DNA from: Streptomyces sp. NBC_00461
GTDB taxonomy: Bacteria; Actinomycetota; Actinomycetes; Streptomycetales; Streptomycetaceae
Assembly: GCF_036013935.1 (NCBI RefSeq)
Contig: NZ_CP107902.1
Coordinates: forward strand, 6,357,001 to 6,421,000
Length of the DNA stretch: 64,000 bases
Reading direction: 5' to 3'
In this document: in pieces, positions 7,840 to 17,687 of the stretch
How the letters are laid out: every line of letters starts with the position of its first letter
How positions within the stretch are numbered: the first letter of the stretch is position 1
Position numbers and translations under genes: made by a program
Notes under the pieces: generated by a model
Database searches by the model: none
What the model was told of the DNA's origin: nothing
Seen by the model: the letters and a program-made list of their open reading frames with translations, nothing else

Positions 7840-9936
7840 TCAGCCCTGCGGAGCGCTCCTGCCCAGCTCGAACCAGACCACCTTCCCGGTGCTCAGCCGG
7901 GTCGCCCCCCACCGCCGGGCCAGCTTGTTGACGAGGTAGAGCCCACGCCCACCCTCATCCGTCGCCCGCGCCTGCCTCAGCCGCGGCAGCTGCGGTACGT
8001 CGTCGCCGACCTCGCACCGCAGCACGTCGGTGCGCAGCAGACGAAGCGTGACCGGCCGGGTCGCGTACCGCACCGCGTTCGTCACGACCTCGCTGACGAG
8101 CAGCTCCACGGAGTCGCTGAGGTCCTCCATGTCCCACCGCGACAGCGCGCGCCGCGCGAGCCGTCGCGCCCGCCCGGGCGCCGCGTCCTCGGGCTCCAGG
8201 AACCAGTACGCCACGTCGCTCGGCGCGATCCCGTCGAAGCGGGCGGCGAGCAGCGCGATGTCGTCGTCCCGGTCGCCCGGACCGAGCATGTCGAGGACCT
8301 CGTCGCACAGGGCTTCGAGCGGCGGCGGATGGTCGGGTCCGGTCAGCTGCGCGGTCGCGGCGAGCTTCTCGCGCAGCTGCTCTATCCCGGTCCACACGTC
8401 CCGCAGCCGCGACTCCACCAGCCCGTCGGTGTACAGGAGCAGGGTCGCCCCGGCCGGCGCGTCGAGCTCGACGGCCTCGAAGTCGACGCCGCCCACACCG
8501 ATCGGCGCCCCCGGCGGCACCCGCAGCACCTCGGCGCGGCCGCCCAGGTGCAGCAGGACCGGCGGCGGATGGCCGGCGTTGGCGATGGTGATGCGGTGCG
8601 AGACCGGGTCGTAGACCGCGTACAGGCAGGTCGCCATCCGGTCGGTGCCCAGGCGCTGCGCCTGTTCGTCCAGATGGTGCAGCACCTCCTGCGGGGGCAG
8701 GTCCAGGCCGGCCAGGGTCTGGGCGGTGGTGCGCAGCTGGCCCATGATGGCCGCCGACGTCATCGAGTGGCCCATCACGTCGCCGACGACGAGGGCCACG
8801 CGGCTGCCCGGCAGCGGGATGGCGTCGTACCAGTCGCCGCCCACCCGCGCGGTCTCGGCGGCGGGCAGATAACGGGACGCCAGGCGTACGCCCGTGGGGC
8901 GCGGCAGCGTCTCGGGCAGCATGGTGCGCTGCAGCTCGTCGGCGATGTACGCCTCGCGGCCGTACAGCACCGCCTTGTCGATGCCGAGCGCGCTGTGCGT
9001 GGCGAGCTGGGCGGCGACCAGGAGGTCGTCGGCCTCGAAGGCGATGCGCTCGGGGCGGCGCAGGAAGAGCGCGGCGCCGATCACACGGCGCCGGCCGCGC
9101 AGCGGGGCGAGGATCGCACGCTGCCCGGCGGGTACCGAGAACTCCCCGCCCTCGCCCAGGAGTTCGGGCAGGGCGGCGCGGGCGGCGGGCGCGTCCGTGA
9201 AGACCGGGCGTACCCCGCGCAGCACGTCGGCCAGCGCGCTGCCCGGCCGCACCTCGCACAGCTCGGCGCCGACCGTGTCGAATCCCGAGACCTCGTGCGG
9301 TTCCGGCTGCAGGGCCGGCGAGAACCCGCCCTCGGTGTCCCGCTCCACCGGAATCCGGTCGGTGCGCCTCAGACGCAGCAGCAGCGGGCCGGTGGGACGC
9401 TCGTCGCCGACGGGCAGCGGGTCGCGCAGATAGACGAGGATCGCGTCGGAGAAGGTCGGCACGGTCGCCCGGCACAGCCCCATGACGATCTCGTCGAGGT
9501 CGATGCCACGGGCGATCCGCCGCGTCGCGGCGCCCACGAAGCGCAGCCGGTCGCCGTCCCGTCGCATGGGCGTGGGCCGCCCCGGAAGCAGCCCCTGCCC
9601 GGTACGCCGCTCCTGGCCGCCGGCGTCCTGCGCCCGGTCCTGCTGGGTGCCGGGCTGGTCCGGGATGGACTCGGGCGCGGGGCGCGGGCGATGGGTGCCC
9701 GGTTCTACGGCGGCGGGCTGCGAGTGCTCGGGGCCGGTGATGTCGGAGGGGGGCGAGGCCGGATCCTTTCCCTTGCTGCACGGCGCGGCCGTACCCGGCG
9801 TCGACGGTGTCTCCCCGGTGCGCCCCTGTGCCGGTAAGGCGGCTGCGGGGGCGGCGGGCGCCGGCGTCGGGGTGTGCAGGAGCGCCCCGCGGGGGTCCGC
9901 GGGGGCGGCGCCCGGCTGTGGGCGCTCGAAGGACAT
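7840..9936 (-). CDS. GAF-SpoIIE phosphatase-HATPase signalling protein
   Basis: A 698-residue protein. The start is MSFERPQ at 9934-9936 because GGAG lies 6 nt upstream; ATG 9951 would add 5 residues. After a Pro-rich disordered region (about 1-130) come a GAF-type sensor (about 140-320), a PP2C/SpoIIE phosphatase (about 330-560, with GGDWYDAI, VVGDVMGH, ANAGHPPP and LLYTDGL metal-binding motifs) and a C-terminal HATPase_c_2 domain (about 590-695, with SEVVTNAVRYA and GRGLYLVNKLA). Such fusions join an anti-anti-sigma phosphatase to an anti-sigma kinase and act in partner switching that controls sigma factors. No membrane segment is visible. It is a single-gene unit; the signal it senses is unknown. 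Confidence 0.9.
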   Translation of the reverse strand: MSFERPQPGAAPADPRGALLHTPTPAPAAPAAALPAQGRTGETPSTPGTAAPCSKGKDPASPPSDITGPEHSQPAAVEPGTHRPRPAPESIPDQPGTQQDRAQDAGGQERRTGQGLLPGRPTPMRRDGDRLRFVGAATRRIARGIDLDEIVMGLCRATVPTFSDAILVYLRDPLPVGDERPTGPLLLRLRRTDRIPVERDTEGGFSPALQPEPHEVSGFDTVGAELCEVRPGSALADVLRGVRPVFTDAPAARAALPELLGEGGEFSVPAGQRAILAPLRGRRRVIGAALFLRRPERIAFEADDLLVAAQLATHSALGIDKAVLYGREAYIADELQRTMLPETLPRPTGVRLASRYLPAAETARVGGDWYDAIPLPGSRVALVVGDVMGHSMTSAAIMGQLRTTAQTLAGLDLPPQEVLHHLDEQAQRLGTDRMATCLYAVYDPVSHRITIANAGHPPPVLLHLGGRAEVLRVPPGAPIGVGGVDFEAVELDAPAGATLLLYTDGLVESRLRDVWTGIEQLREKLAATAQLTGPDHPPPLEALCDEVLDMLGPGDRDDDIALLAARFDGIAPSDVAYWFLEPEDAAPGRARRLARRALSRWDMEDLSDSVELLVSEVVTNAVRYATRPVTLRLLRTDVLRCEVGDDVPQLPRLRQARATDEGGRGLYLVNKLARRWGATRLSTGKVVWFELGRSAPQG

Positions 9937-10303
9937 GGGGTGCTCCGTCACGCGTGTCGAATCCGTCCGTCCGGGGCTGCGCCTCGGGTGCGCAGTTCGT
10001 CCCGCAGGAATCCCGATACCCGGAATACGTGTCCCCGGAACGGAATTCCCGCGTGGTCAGAGGCTGCTTCTGTGCCGTCGGCGAACCGTCTGCGGCTCGC
10101 AGCGCTGCCGCCCTCGTAACCCTCGCTCACGTCCTGCCGCCCCTCGGTGACGATCGGTCAAGCCCAGTGCATGCTCCGGGAGTTGCTACTGCGTGCCCAC
10201 CCGTCACCCGGCCACCGCCCCTCGACGACGGCGCTGCGCACCGATCCCTGAACACTTGTGGAGGACGATCCTACGGTTGTGGACCGGGGGCGCATCAAGG
10301 GTC
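9937..10303. other. Intergenic region with three GGAAT motifs
   Basis: This 367-bp gap lies upstream of the phosphatase gene and downstream of the DUF402 gene on the same strand. I see no gene in it. GGAAT occurs three times on the plus strand at 10007-10011, 10022-10026 and 10042-10046. GGAAT/GGAAC is a -35 core for some ECF sigma factors, but I see no matching -10, so I make no promoter call. Confidence 0.5.
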
Positions 10304-10999
10304 TCATGAGGACACGTGCGCGGGCGTACGGTCCCAGTCCTCCGGCAAAGACGGTACAGCCCAGGACGGATCCGGGCGCCAGTGCTGCCAGCTGTCCGAG
10401 AACGGCGGGCCCCAGGCGCGGATCACCTCCACCGCGGACCGCCCCGCCTCCCGCACCCGTTCGGCGACCGGGGCGTCCATCAGTCCGTCCCGCTGGGCCT
10501 GCGCGAACTCGTCCTCATCCCGCCAGTGCCAACTGCGGTCCGGGTGCACCGAGATGTCCAGGAAGTGATCCTCGGAGTCGACCCCGCCGTCCCAACGCGC
10601 CAGTGGCGACTCAAGATTCACGTACCAGTTCTTGAACTGCCAGCCCGGCTCCCAGAAAAGCCACACCGACCAGGGCTCACCGGGCCGGGCCAGCTTCAGC
10701 ACGCCCGTGCCGAACCAGCGGCCGAACTGGACCGTGCGGGGCTTGGTGTAGCGGGTCTCGAGCGGTTCGAGGTGCACGGGCGTACCGTCGGCCAGCACCG
10801 GCTTCACACACTCGGTGCCGGGCGCCAGCCAGACGGCGAGCACGTCGGCGTCGTCGCGGACGACGGTGACGGGGCGGGCGATGTGGCAGCGTTTGCCGCC
10901 GTTCTCCCGGTATCGCCACAGGATCTGGGTCCCGGCGGCCCAGAAGCCCGTCGATCCGCCCGCTTCCACTTCCGCTCTCACCGCTCCACCGTCCGCCAT
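10304..10999 (-). CDS. DUF402 domain protein
   Basis: A 231-residue soluble protein of the DUF402 family, which includes FomD-like nucleotide hydrolases. Typical features are the aromatic-rich GFWAAGTQILWRYR and FWEPGWQFKNWYVN stretches, WDGGVDSEDHFLDI, and the charged helix WRDEDEFAQAQRDGL. The W-Y-N and D-D-x-D-type residues correspond to the metal/nucleotide pocket of the family. Length is normal. It lies between the phosphatase gene and fumC on the same strand but with gaps on both sides, so it is probably transcribed alone. The substrate cannot be inferred from context. Confidence 0.85.
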   Translation of the reverse strand: MADGGAVRAEVEAGGSTGFWAAGTQILWRYRENGGKRCHIARPVTVVRDDADVLAVWLAPGTECVKPVLADGTPVHLEPLETRYTKPRTVQFGRWFGTGVLKLARPGEPWSVWLFWEPGWQFKNWYVNLESPLARWDGGVDSEDHFLDISVHPDRSWHWRDEDEFAQAQRDGLMDAPVAERVREAGRSAVEVIRAWGPPFSDSWQHWRPDPSWAVPSLPEDWDRTPAHVSS

Positions 11000-11072
11000 G
11001 AAGAGATATTAGGTGCCACAGGCATACGACGCTGCGGTGCGCGCCACGGTTCACGGGGGGCGCGGCGAAAGG

Positions 11073-12458
11073 TTACGGATGTGTCATCCTCAGGACATCC
11101 AGCGCCTCGTCGAGCTGCTCCAGTGTGAGGTCGCCACGCTCCACGTACCCGCTGTCCAGGACGACTTGGCGGATCGTCCTGCGCTCGGCGAGCGCCTTCT
11201 TGGCGACCTTGGCGGCCTCCTCGTACCCGATGTACTTGTTGAGCGGGGTGACCACGGAGGGCGAGGACTCGGCGTACTCGCGCGCCCGCTCCCGGTTCGC
11301 GGTGATCCCGTCGACGGTGCGGTCGGCGAGCAGGCGGGAGACGTTCGCCAGCAGCCGGACGGACTCCAGGACGTTCCTGGCGATGACCGGCAGCATCACA
11401 TTGAGTTCGAAGTTGCCGGCGGCGCCCGCGGTGGCCACCGCCGCGTCGTTCCCGACGACCTGGGCGGCGACCATGAGCACCGCCTCGGGGATGACGGGGT
11501 TGACCTTGCCGGGCATGATCGAGGACCCGGGCTGGAGGTCGGGGAGAGCGATCTCGGCGAGGCCGGTCCGCGGCCCGGAGGCCATCCACCGCAGATCGTT
11601 GGCAATCTTGGTCAGCCCCACCGCGATGGTCCTGAGCTGCCCGCTCGTCTCGACGATCCCGTCCCGCGCGCCCTGCGCCTCGAAGTGGTCGCGGGCCTCG
11701 GTGAGCGGCAGCCCGGTGACCCGGGCGACCTCCGCGATGACCGCCGCGGAGAACCCGGGCGGGGTGTTGATGCCGGTCCCGACCGCCGTCCCTCCGAGGG
11801 GCAGCTCGGCGAGGCGGGGGAGGGAGGCGTACAGCCGCTCGACGCCGTACCGGACCTGGGCCGCGTACCCCCCGAACTCCTGCCCCAGCGTCACGGGCGT
11901 GGCGTCCATCAGATGAGTCCGCCCGGACTTCACGACATCACCGAACTCCTCCGCCTTGCGCTCCAGCGAGCCGGCGAGATGCTCCAGGGCCGGGATGAGA
12001 TCCCGCGTCACGGCGGCAGTGGCGGCGATGTGGATGGAGGAGGGGAAGACGTCGTTGGACGACTGGGACGCGTTCACATGGTCGTTGGGGTGTACGTCCC
12101 TGCCGAGCCGCTCCGTGGCGAGGGTGGCGATGACCTCGTTGGTGTTCATGTTCGACGAGGTGCCGGAACCGGTCTGGAAGACGTCGATCGGGAACTGCTC
12201 GTCCCAGTCCCCCCGGGCGACCTCCCCGGCCGCCTCCTGGATCGCCTCGGCGATGTCCTTGTCGAGCACGCCCAGCCGCGCGTTCACCTTCGCGGCGGCG
12301 CCCTTGATGTGGGCGAGCGCCTCGATGTGGGCGCGCTCGATGCGCTGGCCGGAGACGGGGAAGTTCTCGACGGCACGCTGGGTCTGGGCCCGCCACTTGG
12401 CGTCGGCGGGGACGCGGACCTCGCCCATGGAGTCGTGCTCGATGCGGTAGTCGCTCAT
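11073..12458 (-). CDS. fumC: Class II fumarate hydratase
   Basis: A 461-residue oxygen-stable, cofactor-free fumarase that interconverts fumarate and malate in the TCA cycle. I chose the start [14 protein letters not shown] (12456-12458) because it matches the usual N-terminus and length; the longer frame to 12524 reads leader DNA. The superfamily signature [11 protein letters not shown] lies at about residues 311-321. [20 protein letters not shown] and [10 protein letters not shown] are the other conserved substrate-site segments. It is separated from the unrelated class I fumarase gene by only about 270 bp on the same strand. The intergenic space holds dispersed repeat A. The leader has no strong Shine-Dalgarno. 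Confidence 0.96.
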   Translation of the reverse strand: MSDYRIEHDSMGEVRVPADAKWRAQTQRAVENFPVSGQRIERAHIEALAHIKGAAAKVNARLGVLDKDIAEAIQEAAGEVARGDWDEQFPIDVFQTGSGTSSNMNTNEVIATLATERLGRDVHPNDHVNASQSSNDVFPSSIHIAATAAVTRDLIPALEHLAGSLERKAEEFGDVVKSGRTHLMDATPVTLGQEFGGYAAQVRYGVERLYASLPRLAELPLGGTAVGTGINTPPGFSAAVIAEVARVTGLPLTEARDHFEAQGARDGIVETSGQLRTIAVGLTKIANDLRWMASGPRTGLAEIALPDLQPGSSIMPGKVNPVIPEAVLMVAAQVVGNDAAVATAGAAGNFELNVMLPVIARNVLESVRLLANVSRLLADRTVDGITANRERAREYAESSPSVVTPLNKYIGYEEAAKVAKKALAERRTIRQVVLDSGYVERGDLTLEQLDEALDVLRMTHP

Positions 12459-12584
12459 GCCCGTATAGCGAACGGGAGGGTGGGGATGTTCCGGCCCACA
12501 CTCCACACCACCCCTGTGACACACATCTCACATTCGCTTCGTCCCCGCCGCGCCGGACTCCCTGCTTCGCGGACGGCACCACTC

Positions 12585-12672
12585 GGCCCGTCCGGCGTTT
12601 GAGGACAAGGCCGTTCAGGCCGAAGCGGGGTCCGGGGCGCAGCCCCAGCGGGGGCGAAGGGGCGGAGCCCCT
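12585..12672 (+). repeat. Dispersed repeat A, copy 2
   Basis: This copy shares GGCCCGTCCGGCGTTTGAGG and the GGCCGTTCAGGCCG core with copy 1, then has a GGGGC(GCA)GCCCC hairpin and a second GGGGC(GGA)GCCCC hairpin. It fills the gap between the two fumarase genes, downstream of the class I fumarase stop, and probably folds in the RNA of both strands. Confidence 0.8.
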
Positions 12673-12731
12673 GGTGATGGGACGGGTAGGGGCGGCGGGG
12701 CGAATTCCATCCCCGGCCGCCCCGAAAGGCA

Positions 12732-14399
12732 CTACGCGAGCCCGGGCCCCCGTACCGGAATCGACGTGAACGTCGGAGCCGGAGCGGGATCCTGGAAGAA
12801 GTCGTTGCCCTTGTCGTCGACCACGATGAACGCCGGGAAGTCCTCGACCTCGATCTTCCAGACGGCCTCCATGCCGAGTTCCTCGTACTCGACGACCTCG
12901 ACCTTCTTGATGCAGTCCTGGGCGAGGCGGGCGGCCGGCCCGCCGATGGAGCCGAGGTAGAAGCCGCCGTGCGCGTCACACGCGTCCGTGACCTGCTTGC
13001 TCCGGTTGCCCTTGGCGAGCATCACCCTGGAGCCGCCGGCGGCCTGGAACTGCTCGACGTAGGAGTCCATGCGCCCGGCCGTGGTCGGCCCGAAGGAGCC
13101 GGACGCGTACCCCTCGGGGGTCTTCGCCGGGCCGGCGTAGTACACCGGGTGGTCCTTCAGGTACTGCGGCATCTCCTCGCCGGCGTCCAGCCGCTCCTTG
13201 ATCTTGGCGTGCGCGATGTCGCGGGCCACGACCAGCGGGCCGGTGAGTGAAAGCCGGGTCTTCACCGGGTACTTGGTCAGCTCGGCGAGGATGTCGTCCA
13301 TCGGCTGGTTGAGGTCGATGCGGACGACGTCCGAGGACTCGTCGAGGTGCTCGTCCGTGGTCTCCGGCAGGAACCGCGCCGGGTCCCTCTCCAGCTGCTC
13401 CAGGAAGACACCCTCGGCGGTGATCTTCGCGACGGCCTGCCGGTCGGCGGAGCAGGACACGGCGATGGCGACGGGGCACGAGGCGCCGTGCCGCGGCAGC
13501 CGGACCACCCGCACGTCGTGGCAGAAGTACTTGCCGCCGAACTGCGCGCCGATCCCGATCTTCTGCGTCAGCTCGAAGACCTTCTCCTCCAGCTCCTTGT
13601 CCCGGAAGCCGTGACCGAGCTCGGAGCCCTCGGCGGGAATCTCGTCCAGGTAGTGCGCGGAGGCGTACTTGGCGGTCTTCAGCGCGTACTCGGCGGATGT
13701 ACCGCCGACGACGATCGCCAGGTGGTACGGCGGGCAGGCGGCCGTACCCAGCGAACGGATCTTCTCCTCCAGGAACTTCATCATGGAGGCCTCGTTCAGG
13801 ACGGCCTTCGTCTCCTGGTACAGGAAGGACTTGTTGGCGGAGCCTCCGCCCTTCGCCATGAACAGGAACTTGTAGGCGCCGCCGTCGGTGGCGTACAGCT
13901 CGATCTGGGCCGGCAGGTTGGAGCCGGTGTTCTTCTCGTCCCACATGGTCAGCGGGGCCATCTGCGAGTAGCGCAGGTTGAGGTTCAGATATGCGTCGTA
14001 GATCCCGCGGCTCAGTGCCGACTCGTCGCTGCCCTGGGTGAGCACGTTCTGTCCGCGCTTGCCCATGACGATCGCCGTGCCGGTGTCCTGGCACATGGGG
14101 AGCACGCCGGCGGCCGCGATGTTGGCGTTCTTCAGCAGGTCCAGGGCCACGAACTTGTCGTTGCCCGACGCCTCGGGGTCGTCGATGATGCGCCGCAGCT
14201 GGGCGAGGTGGGCCGGGCGCAGGTAGTGCTGGATGTCGTGGATGGCTTCCTCGGCGAGCTTGCGCAGCGCCTCCGGCTCCACCTTGAGGAACGTCCGCCC
14301 GTCGGCCTCGAAGGTGGAGACACCCTCGGAGGTCACCAGCCGGTAGGGGGTGGTGTCCTCTCCCATGGGGAGCAGATCGGTGTACGCGAACTCAGGCAT
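12732..14399 (-). CDS. fumB: Class I (iron-sulfur) fumarate hydratase
   Basis: A 555-residue class I fumarase with a [4Fe-4S] cluster. The N-terminal alpha domain carries [20 protein letters not shown] and KGGGSANKS. The ligand cysteines are likely those in MCQDTG, FCHDVR and SCSADRQ. The C-terminal beta domain carries GPTTAGRMD and the LAKGNRSKQ and [13 protein letters not shown] segments. It hydrates fumarate like FumC but is oxygen- and iron-sensitive. Keeping both classes side by side suggests exchange according to iron or oxidative state; I see no iron-box operator to prove it. A GAGG motif lies about 11 nt upstream of the ATG. A small hairpin (14430-14449) lies in the leader. Confidence 0.95.
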   Translation of the reverse strand: MPEFAYTDLLPMGEDTTPYRLVTSEGVSTFEADGRTFLKVEPEALRKLAEEAIHDIQHYLRPAHLAQLRRIIDDPEASGNDKFVALDLLKNANIAAAGVLPMCQDTGTAIVMGKRGQNVLTQGSDESALSRGIYDAYLNLNLRYSQMAPLTMWDEKNTGSNLPAQIELYATDGGAYKFLFMAKGGGSANKSFLYQETKAVLNEASMMKFLEEKIRSLGTAACPPYHLAIVVGGTSAEYALKTAKYASAHYLDEIPAEGSELGHGFRDKELEEKVFELTQKIGIGAQFGGKYFCHDVRVVRLPRHGASCPVAIAVSCSADRQAVAKITAEGVFLEQLERDPARFLPETTDEHLDESSDVVRIDLNQPMDDILAELTKYPVKTRLSLTGPLVVARDIAHAKIKERLDAGEEMPQYLKDHPVYYAGPAKTPEGYASGSFGPTTAGRMDSYVEQFQAAGGSRVMLAKGNRSKQVTDACDAHGGFYLGSIGGPAARLAQDCIKKVEVVEYEELGMEAVWKIEVEDFPAFIVVDDKGNDFFQDPAPAPTFTSIPVRGPGLA

Positions 14400-14429
14400 C
14401 GCAGCCCATTCCTCACTCGACAGACGACG

Positions 14430-14449
14430 GCCCGCCGACGTTGGCGGGC
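14430..14449 (-). other. Leader hairpin upstream of class I fumarase
   Basis: A 7-bp stem GCCCGCC/GGCGGGC closes a 6-nt loop, 31-50 nt upstream of the fumarase start codon. It would lie in the mRNA leader or overlap the promoter. Role unknown. Confidence 0.35.
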
Positions 14450-14567
14450 GCTCACCAGCGTAGGACCTGCCACCGACAGGGAGCTTGTGAGGTAAGGCTC
14501 AGTTCGAGATCCGTGTGGATTTTCCACAGGTCCGGATGAGGGCTAGTCGCGATCTATCGCGTTTCGG

Positions 14568-14573
14568 TACGCT
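14568..14573 (+). promoter_or_regulatory. Candidate leaderless -10 box (TACGCT) of DUF1707 gene
   Basis: TACGCT fits the TANNNT -10 consensus and is followed by exactly 6 nt before the GTG start at 14580. There is no Shine-Dalgarno. Transcription would start at or next to the start codon. Confidence 0.5.
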
Positions 14574-14579
14574 GCTGCC

Positions 14580-15272
14580 GTGGACCTTCACAAGCACACC
14601 GAACCCGCGCCCGCGGTGGCCGACCTGCGCGCCTCGGACGCCGACCGCGACCGCATCGCCGACCTCCTGCGCGACGCCCTCGCCGAGGGGCGCCTGACCG
14701 CCGACGAGCACGCCGAGCGGGTGGAGGGTGTGCTCGCCGCCAAGACGGTCGGCGAGCTGGAGGTCTACATACGGGACCTGCCCGCCGCCCACCGGCACCG
14801 CGCGGCCCCGGCCTTCGCCGCGGCCCCGAACCGGCCCACGGTGGGCGCGATCCCGGCGGACCCCGACGACAATGTGGTGGCGGTGTTCAGCAGCGCCGCT
14901 CGCAAGGGCCGCTGGCGCGCGGGCCGCCGTATCCACGCGTACGCGGTCTTCGGCACCGTGGAGATAGACCTCAGCGAGGCGCTCTTCGAGTACCAGCAGG
15001 TCGTGATCAAGGCGATCTCCGTCTTCGGCAACGTCGAGGTCCGAGTCCCGGAGAACGTGTCGCTGCGCGGCACCGGCGGCGGCGTCCTCGGCAACTTCGA
15101 GGTGGACACCCTCGACTCGACGGATCCGGACGCCCCGGTCGTCTACGTCGACGGATGGGCCGTCCTCGGCAATGTCGAGGCGCGGCCGAAGCGCGGCAAG
15201 CTCGTGGCCGACATCCTCGACCGTGTCCAGCACAAGGTCGACAGGAGTTTGCGCAAGCATCTGGATCGTTGA
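14580..15272 (+). CDS. DUF1707 domain protein
   Basis: A 230-residue protein starting at GTG 14580. The DUF1707 domain (about 14-68) carries LRASDADRDRIADLLRDA, GRLTADEHAERVE and the AAKTVGEL motif. A linker follows, then a C-terminal beta-rich domain (about 120-215) with repeated FGTVEIDL, FGNVEVRV, LGNFEVDT and LGNVEARP units, like the LiaF-type/DUF2154 beta-helix. There is no membrane segment. DUF1707 proteins are abundant in Streptomyces; their molecular role is not established, but LiaF-like domains act in envelope-stress sensing. It appears leaderless and is followed by a strong terminator. Confidence 0.85.
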   Translation: MDLHKHTEPAPAVADLRASDADRDRIADLLRDALAEGRLTADEHAERVEGVLAAKTVGELEVYIRDLPAAHRHRAAPAFAAAPNRPTVGAIPADPDDNVVAVFSSAARKGRWRAGRRIHAYAVFGTVEIDLSEALFEYQQVVIKAISVFGNVEVRVPENVSLRGTGGGVLGNFEVDTLDSTDPDAPVVYVDGWAVLGNVEARPKRGKLVADILDRVQHKVDRSLRKHLDR

Positions 15273-15283
15273 CGGTTGTGAAT

Positions 15284-15330
15284 CCGGCCGTGTTCCCGGG
15301 GGAACCGGTCCACGCCGGGAACACGGCCGG
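15284..15330. terminator. Hairpin terminator after DUF1707 gene
   Basis: A perfect 16-bp stem (15284-15299 with 15315-15330) closes a 15-nt loop, 11 bp after the DUF1707 stop codon. It isolates the next gene, the WhiB-like regulator. Confidence 0.85.
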
Positions 15331-15454
15331 GCCGCGGCCGCGTGCCTGAGCACCCGAAACCCAGCGGTTCGGAACTCAGTGCATAGGCGCGCGCACAGCG
15401 GGTAGGCCTTGCTGCATCGTCGCTCGCTCGCGAAGCCGTCGTCAGGAGTAGACC

Positions 15455-15829
15455 GTGCTGCAACCGCCGCATTCGTCCCTGCAGGTAGCTGCCGTTTTGG
15501 CCCAGCGGGTGCCAGTGCGGGACAGGGACCAAGACGCTCCATGGCACACCGAGGCGGTGTGCCGGCGCGACGAGGCCGGCCTGTTCTTCGCTCCCTCCAA
15601 GGAACCCACAGCCGCCCGGCTCTCCCGCGAGGAGGCCGCCAAGCGTGTCTGTGCCCGCTGCCCGGTCATGGTCGAGTGCCGCGAACACGCGCTGCTGCAA
15701 CCCGAGCCCTACGGCGTCTGGGGCGGCCTCACCGCCGCCGAGCGCCGCGTCGTCCTGGCCCGGCGCCGCCGCCGCGAGATGGAACTGAAGAAGACGGCGC
15801 GGGCGGATCGCATAGCGGCCGCCGGCTGA
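15455..15829 (+). CDS. wblI: WhiB-like iron-sulfur transcription factor
   Basis: A 124-residue WhiB-like (Wbl) protein starting at GTG 15455, with AGGAG 6 nt upstream. Four cysteines at about 36, 66, 69 and 75 (C...CxxCx5C) should bind a [4Fe-4S] cluster. The GVWGG turn lies at about 87-91, followed by the basic ARRRRREMELKK tail that contacts DNA. Wbl proteins are actinobacterial regulators that work with the principal sigma factor in development, redox response and antibiotic resistance. The position between the DUF1707 gene and glpX matches what I remember for wblI of S. coelicolor. The long intergenic upstream should hold its promoter. Confidence 0.9.
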   Translation: MLQPPHSSLQVAAVLAQRVPVRDRDQDAPWHTEAVCRRDEAGLFFAPSKEPTAARLSREEAAKRVCARCPVMVECREHALLQPEPYGVWGGLTAAERRVVLARRRRREMELKKTARADRIAAAG

Positions 15830-15845
15830 CCGGCCCACCGCACGC

Positions 15846-15885
15846 GAAAGGGGCGCCCCCCACCGCACCAGGGGGTGCCCCTTTC
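15846..15885. terminator. Bidirectional hairpin terminator
   Basis: A 15-bp stem with one G-T wobble (15846-15860 with 15871-15885) closes a 10-nt loop between the convergent WhiB-like and glpX genes. Confidence 0.85.
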
Positions 15886-15923
15886 CGCGCACTGAGTGGC
15901 TCCGCCGCACGCCGGAGGCGGAG

Positions 15924-16958
15924 CTATTTGGCGCGGTCGAAATCAATCGCGCTGTAGGCCCGCAGCTTGCTGAGCCGGTGCTCGGAGTCGATCCTGCGCA
16001 CCGTCCCCGACTTCGACCGCATCACGATCGAGTCGGTCGTCGCGGTCTCCGAGCGGTACCGCACGCCCCGCAGGAGCTCGCCGTCGGTGATCCCGGTCGC
16101 CACGAAGAACACGTTCTCCCCGGACACCAGGTCGTCGGTGGTCAGCACCCGGCCGAGGTCGTGCCCGGCGTCGATCGCCCGCGCCCGCTCCTCGTCGTCC
16201 TTCGGCCACAGCTTGCCCTGGATCGTTCCGCCCAGGCACTTCACCGCACAGGCGGAGATGATCCCCTCGGGCGTACCGCCGATGCCGAGCAGCATGTCGA
16301 CGCCGGTGCCCTCGCGGAGCGCGTAGATCGAACCGGCGACATCGCCGTCGGAGATCAGCTTGATGCGTGCGCCGGCCTCCCGGATCTCCTTGATGATCCC
16401 CTCGTGCCGCGGCCGGTCGAGGATCACCACGGTGACGTCCTCGGGCGTGGAGCGCTTCGCCTTGGCGACCCGGCGGATGTTCACGGACACGGGCGCGTCG
16501 ATGTCGACGAAGTCGGCGGCCTCGGGGCCGGTGACCAGCTTGTCCATGTAGAAGACGGCGGACGGGTCGAACATCGACCCGCGGTCGGCGGCGGCCAGCA
16601 CGGCGATGGCGTTCGGCATGCCCTTGGCCGTCAGCGTCGTGCCGTCGATCGGATCGACGGCGATGTCGCACTCCGGCCCGGTCCCGTCACCGACGCGCTC
16701 GCCGTTGAAGAGCATCGGGGCCTCGTCCTTCTCGCCCTCGCCGATGACGACCACGCCGTTCATCGACACGGTGGAGACGAGGGAGCGCATGGCGCGCACC
16801 GCGGCACCGTCGGCGCCGTTCTTGTCGCCCCGCCCGACCCAGCGCCCCGCGGCCATCGCGGCGGCTTCGGTCACCCGGACGAGTTCCAGGGCAAGGTTGC
16901 GGTCAGGGGCTTCGCGGGGAACTTCGAGTTCGGACGGCAAGTGATGATTCTCGGTCAT
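15924..16958 (-). CDS. glpX: Class II fructose-1,6-bisphosphatase
   Basis: A 344-residue GlpX-type phosphatase that converts fructose-1,6-bisphosphate to fructose-6-phosphate in gluconeogenesis. The metal-binding motifs are intact: [13 protein letters not shown] (about 42-54), [13 protein letters not shown] (71-83) and DPIDGTT (102-108). [11 protein letters not shown] and [12 protein letters not shown] complete the fold of the inositol-phosphatase superfamily. An AGAAAGGTG Shine-Dalgarno sits about 9 nt before the ATG. Actinobacteria generally rely on this class alone. The gene is divergent from the DUF4245 gene, with a 127-bp gap. Confidence 0.96.
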   Translation of the reverse strand: MTENHHLPSELEVPREAPDRNLALELVRVTEAAAMAAGRWVGRGDKNGADGAAVRAMRSLVSTVSMNGVVVIGEGEKDEAPMLFNGERVGDGTGPECDIAVDPIDGTTLTAKGMPNAIAVLAAADRGSMFDPSAVFYMDKLVTGPEAADFVDIDAPVSVNIRRVAKAKRSTPEDVTVVILDRPRHEGIIKEIREAGARIKLISDGDVAGSIYALREGTGVDMLLGIGGTPEGIISACAVKCLGGTIQGKLWPKDDEERARAIDAGHDLGRVLTTDDLVSGENVFFVATGITDGELLRGVRYRSETATTDSIVMRSKSGTVRRIDSEHRLSKLRAYSAIDFDRAK

Positions 16959-17085
16959 CGAGGCGCACCTTTCTGATACGACGACGGCCGGATGAGGGTT
17001 CGACCCACGACTCTATCGTCAGTCCGACAAAATGAGCAGGGGACCCCACGGATGAGCGGGCCGGGTACCTGCGACGATAGAGGGC

Positions 17086-17607
17086 GTGGCAGGTTCGAAC
17101 GGCAAGCAGAAGACGGTCCGGGACATGATCCTCTCCCTGGGCCTGATCGGGATCGCGGCGGCGCTCATCTACGTCTTCATCCCGCACGAGGACTCGGCTC
17201 CCGACATCAAGCCGGTCGACTACCGCGTCGAGCTGCTCACGGCACGCCGCGCCGCGGCCTACCCGGTGGCCGCCCCCGAGGGCCTGTCCAAGGACTGGAA
17301 GGCCACCTCGGTCCGCTTCCAGGGCGACAACTTCGACGCATGGCACCTGGGCTTCCACACCCCCGACGCCCAGTACGTGCAGATCGAGCAGTCGACTCAG
17401 CGTCCGTCGGAGTTCATCGACGACGCCAGCCAGGGCGCGTCGGCGACCAAGGCCACCCAGCGCATCGACGGCAGGACGTGGACGCGTTACACCGGCGGCC
17501 GCTACGACGCCCTCGTGCTCACGGGGAAGGGCTCGACGACCGTGGTCGCGGGCACGGGCTCGTTCCAGCAGCTGACGGAGATGGCGCAGGCGCTGAAGAC
17601 GTCGTAG
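17086..17607 (+). CDS. DUF4245 membrane-anchored protein
   Basis: A 173-residue protein starting at GTG 17086. It has a short basic N-terminus, one membrane segment (about 13-33, ILSLGLIGIAAALIYVFIP) and an extracytoplasmic domain of about 135 residues with YRVELLTARRAAAYPV and the WTRYTGGRYDALVL strand. This matches the DUF4245 family of actinobacterial membrane proteins, whose function is unknown. No Shine-Dalgarno precedes the GTG; GACGAT ends 7 nt upstream, so it could be leaderless although the box deviates from TANNNT. It faces a very strong terminator. Confidence 0.85.
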   Translation: MAGSNGKQKTVRDMILSLGLIGIAAALIYVFIPHEDSAPDIKPVDYRVELLTARRAAAYPVAAPEGLSKDWKATSVRFQGDNFDAWHLGFHTPDAQYVQIEQSTQRPSEFIDDASQGASATKATQRIDGRTWTRYTGGRYDALVLTGKGSTTVVAGTGSFQQLTEMAQALKTS

Positions 17608-17620
17608 GCGTACGTGTGTG

Positions 17621-17671
17621 ACGAAGGCCCCCGGCGACCACGTGAGTCCAGTGGTCGCCGGGGGCCTTCGT
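17621..17671. terminator. Bidirectional hairpin terminator
   Basis: A perfect 21-bp stem (17621-17641 with 17651-17671) closes a 9-nt loop between the convergent DUF4245 and nitroreductase genes. Confidence 0.92.
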
Positions 17672-17687
17672 CCTGCGCGGTGGCCGC

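Noticed and set aside
14514..14528. TGTGGATTTTCCACA, an inverted pair of DnaA-box-like sequences
   Set aside because: Both halves differ from the consensus by at least one base and there is no cluster of boxes, so it is not an origin of replication.
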